DNA of 64,000 nt from SZUA-430 sp040381215 (GTDB lineage Bacteria > Pseudomonadota > Alphaproteobacteria > Micropepsales > Micropepsaceae), in assembly GCA_040381215.1 (NCBI GenBank), contig JBEIHO010000008.1:7865-71864 (forward strand). Reading direction: 5' to 3'. How positions within the stretch are numbered: position 1 is the stretch's first letter; each line of letters starts with the position of its first letter. This document shows positions 62,187-64,000 of the stretch, piece by piece. A program made the position numbers and the translations under genes. Under the pieces are notes generated by a model, which saw only the letters and a list, made by a program, of their open reading frames with translations, made no database searches and was not told where the DNA came from.

Positions 62187-63605
62187 ATGAGCCGCATCCC
62201 CTTCCAGATTGGTCCCCTGCACTTCATCGGTATCGGGGGGATCGGCATGAGCGGCATCGCCGAGGTGATGCACAACCTCGGCTACAAGATCCAGGGATCG
62301 GATGCGTCCGAAAGCGCCAACGTCAAGCGCTTGCGCGGCCTGGGTATCCAGATTGCCATCGGGCATGCCCGCGAGCATCTCGGCGAGGCGGCGGTCGTCG
62401 TCTATTCGTCGGCGGTGAAGCCCGACAATCCCGAACTGGCTGCGGCGCGGGCACGGCACATCCCGACGGTGCGCCGGGCCGAGATGCTGGCCGAGCTCAT
62501 GCGGCTGAAGAGCGCCGTTGCCATCGCCGGCACGCATGGCAAGACCACGACGACGACCATGGTGGCGTCGCTGCTGGAAGCGGGCGGGTTCGATCCGACG
62601 GTCATCAATGGTGGCATCATCAATGCGTATGGCACCAATGCGAGATTGGGGCAGGGTGAGTGGATGGTCGTCGAGGCCGATGAGTCCGACGGGACGATGG
62701 TCAAGCTGCCGGCGACGATCGCGATCGTGACGAATATCGATCCGGAGCATCTGGACCACTACAAGGGCTTCGATGGCCTGAAGCGCGCCTTCGACAGTTT
62801 CGTCGAGAATATTCCTTTCTACGGCTTTGCGGTGCTTTGCATCGACCATCCGGAAGTGCAGGCCATGTTCGGTCGTGTCAGCGACCGGCGGCTGATCTCG
62901 TACGGCTTCGGGCCGCAGGCCGACGTGCGGGCGGTCAATGTGCGCTTCGAGGGCGGCGTGTCGCATTACGATGTCGTGTTTTCCGACCGTGCCAAGGGTG
63001 CCACGCGCACGCTGGCCGGCCTGACATTGCCGATGCCGGGCGAGCACAATGTGCAGAACTCGCTTTCAGCGATCGCTGTTGCGCGTGAGCTTGGCATTCC
63101 GGATGTAACCGTGCGCGAGGCGCTGGCGCAGTTCGAAGGTGTCAAGCGGCGCTTCACGAAGACGGGCACGTGGAATGGTGTCACCATCATCGATGACTAT
63201 GCGCATCACCCGGTCGAGGTGCTGGCGGCGATGAAGGCGGCCCGGCAGGTGGCTTCGGGCCGCGTGATCGCGGTGCTGCAGCCGCACCGCTATACGCGGC
63301 TTCACGACCTGTTCAAGGAATTCTCGACCTGCCTGCATGGCGCCGATGCGGTCGTGGTGACGGATGTCTATCCGGCGGGTGAGGCGCCCATCGAGGGCGT
63401 GTCACGGGATGCACTGGTCGAGAGCATGCGCGCGCATGGGCATCGCCAGGTCATTCCGCTGTCGTCGCCCGAGGCGCTGCCGAAGCTGGTGGCCGAGATT
63501 GCGCAGCCCGGCGACTATGTCGTCTGCCTGGGTGCGGGGTCGATCACCAACTGGGCCAACATGCTGCCCGGCCAGTTGCAGGCCCTGTCCGAGAGCAAGG
63601 GCTGA
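62187..63605 (+). CDS. murC: UDP-N-acetylmuramate:L-alanine ligase MurC
   Basis: Adds the first stem residue. The 472-residue protein has FIGIGGIGMSGIAEVMHNLGY, the ATP loop IAGTHGKTTTTTMVASLLE near 113, EADESDGTMVKL, NIDPEHLDHYKGF, PGEHNVQNSLSAIAVA and DDYAHHPVEVLAAMKAA. The gap to murG (28 bases) is the widest in this part of the cluster. murB follows after 4 bases. Confidence 0.97.
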   Translation: MSRIPFQIGPLHFIGIGGIGMSGIAEVMHNLGYKIQGSDASESANVKRLRGLGIQIAIGHAREHLGEAAVVVYSSAVKPDNPELAAARARHIPTVRRAEMLAELMRLKSAVAIAGTHGKTTTTTMVASLLEAGGFDPTVINGGIINAYGTNARLGQGEWMVVEADESDGTMVKLPATIAIVTNIDPEHLDHYKGFDGLKRAFDSFVENIPFYGFAVLCIDHPEVQAMFGRVSDRRLISYGFGPQADVRAVNVRFEGGVSHYDVVFSDRAKGATRTLAGLTLPMPGEHNVQNSLSAIAVARELGIPDVTVREALAQFEGVKRRFTKTGTWNGVTIIDDYAHHPVEVLAAMKAARQVASGRVIAVLQPHRYTRLHDLFKEFSTCLHGADAVVVTDVYPAGEAPIEGVSRDALVESMRAHGHRQVIPLSSPEALPKLVAEIAQPGDYVVCLGAGSITNWANMLPGQLQALSESKG

Positions 63606-63609
63606 GGCG

Positions 63610-64000
63610 ATGACAGATGCGGGCGATGGCCTGGTCGCGCGGTTGCCGCGCGTGCGCGGCCCCTATACGGCCCATGCCGCGATCCGTGACCTGACCTGGT
63701 TCCGGGCCGGCGGGCCTGCGGATGTGTTGTTCATTCCGGCTGATGCCGAAGACCTTGCCGTGTTCCTTGCTGGCTGCCCGGCTGATGTGCCGGTGCTGGT
63801 CATTGGCGTGGGCTCGAACCTGCTGGTGCGCGATGGCGGCGTGCCGGGTGTCGTGATCCGGCTGGGGCGCGGGTTCATGAACATCACGCGCGAGGGCGAG
63901 ACCCGGCTGCGCGCAGGTGCGGCGGTGCTTGACGTCGCGCTGGCGAAGGCGGCGCTCGAGGCGGGGCTTGCGGGGCTTGAGTTCATGCGCGGCATTCCCG
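63610..64000 (+). CDS. murB: UDP-N-acetylenolpyruvoylglucosamine reductase MurB (3' end outside window)
   Basis: FAD enzyme making UDP-MurNAc. The first 130 residues are present: LTWFRAGGPADVLFIPADAEDLAVFL and VIGVGSNLLVRDGGVPGVVIRLG (FAD-binding), GETRLRAGAAVLDVALAKAALEAGLAGLEFMRGIP. The ATG at 63610 has GAGGCG before it and is 4 bases after murC. The gene is cut by the window edge. Confidence 0.96.
   Translation, partial: MTDAGDGLVARLPRVRGPYTAHAAIRDLTWFRAGGPADVLFIPADAEDLAVFLAGCPADVPVLVIGVGSNLLVRDGGVPGVVIRLGRGFMNITREGETRLRAGAAVLDVALAKAALEAGLAGLEFMRGIP

Overview
The window is high-GC, densely packed chromosomal DNA from an alphaproteobacterium. The evidence is protein similarity by eye (ELM1-family protein, ArsR-methyltransferase next to metF-metH, MlaA/MlaC, FnrL-like regulator, 5-oxoprolinase fusion) and the yqeY-dnaG-rpoD and mraZ-to-murB gene orders. 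I cannot place it below class; a Rhodospirillales- or Rhizobiales-like lineage would fit. Almost everything is vertically inherited core genome. I see no phage, insertion sequence, integron or CRISPR array.

Layout. 1-5.6 kb: the left edge cuts uvrB; then two small membrane proteins, a membrane-anchored SRPBCC/GyrI-like fusion and three small lipoproteins, one MliC-like. 5.8-12 kb: an aspartate-type aminotransferase, a complete methionine-sulfoxide repair set (msrB-msrA-msrC), a strongly structured intergenic stretch, trxB-lysR and an ELM1-family gene. 12-18.7 kb: an Lrp/AsnC regulator, greA, carB and carA with an HD-domain gene wedged between carA and carB. 18.8-23.7 kb: yqeY-dnaG-rpoD. 23.7-33.5 kb: accessory and poorly described genes, namely a Katanin/VPS4-type AAA ATPase coupled to a membrane TPR protein, a lysine-less class IV aminotransferase homologue overlapping a sulfotransferase-like gene, a VOC-protein remnant, a 2OG-oxygenase-like gene, an NTF2/GNAT/nitrilase operon with ATGA overlaps, a SIMPL protein, a CAT-anticodon tRNA, a PH-domain protein and an FNR-type regulator. 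33.6-37 kb: ettA and mlaA-mlaC. 37-44 kb: an ArsR-methyltransferase regulator with its probable operator, metF, metH, an SDR and a 25-residue membrane peptide gene. 44-50.3 kb: 5-oxoprolinase with a coupled unknown gene, a DjlA-like protein, a hotdog thioesterase and an amidase. 50.3-64 kb: the RNase P RNA, then the division and cell-wall (dcw) cluster mraZ-rsmH-ftsL-ftsI-murE-murF-mraY-murD-ftsW-murG-murC-murB, cut by the right edge inside murB.

How genes work together. The dcw run makes lipid II and supplies division factors in one tightly overlapped transcription unit, with candidate MraZ repeats upstream. metF and metH regenerate methionine, and the ArsR-methyltransferase in front of them is the likely local regulator. 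The msrBAC genes repair protein-bound and free oxidised methionine and lie next to thioredoxin reductase, the ultimate source of reductant. The points most worth following up are the murD reading-frame break, the tiny membrane peptide with a clean promoter and ribosome site, the AAA/TPR pair and the lysine-less aminotransferase/sulfotransferase pair.
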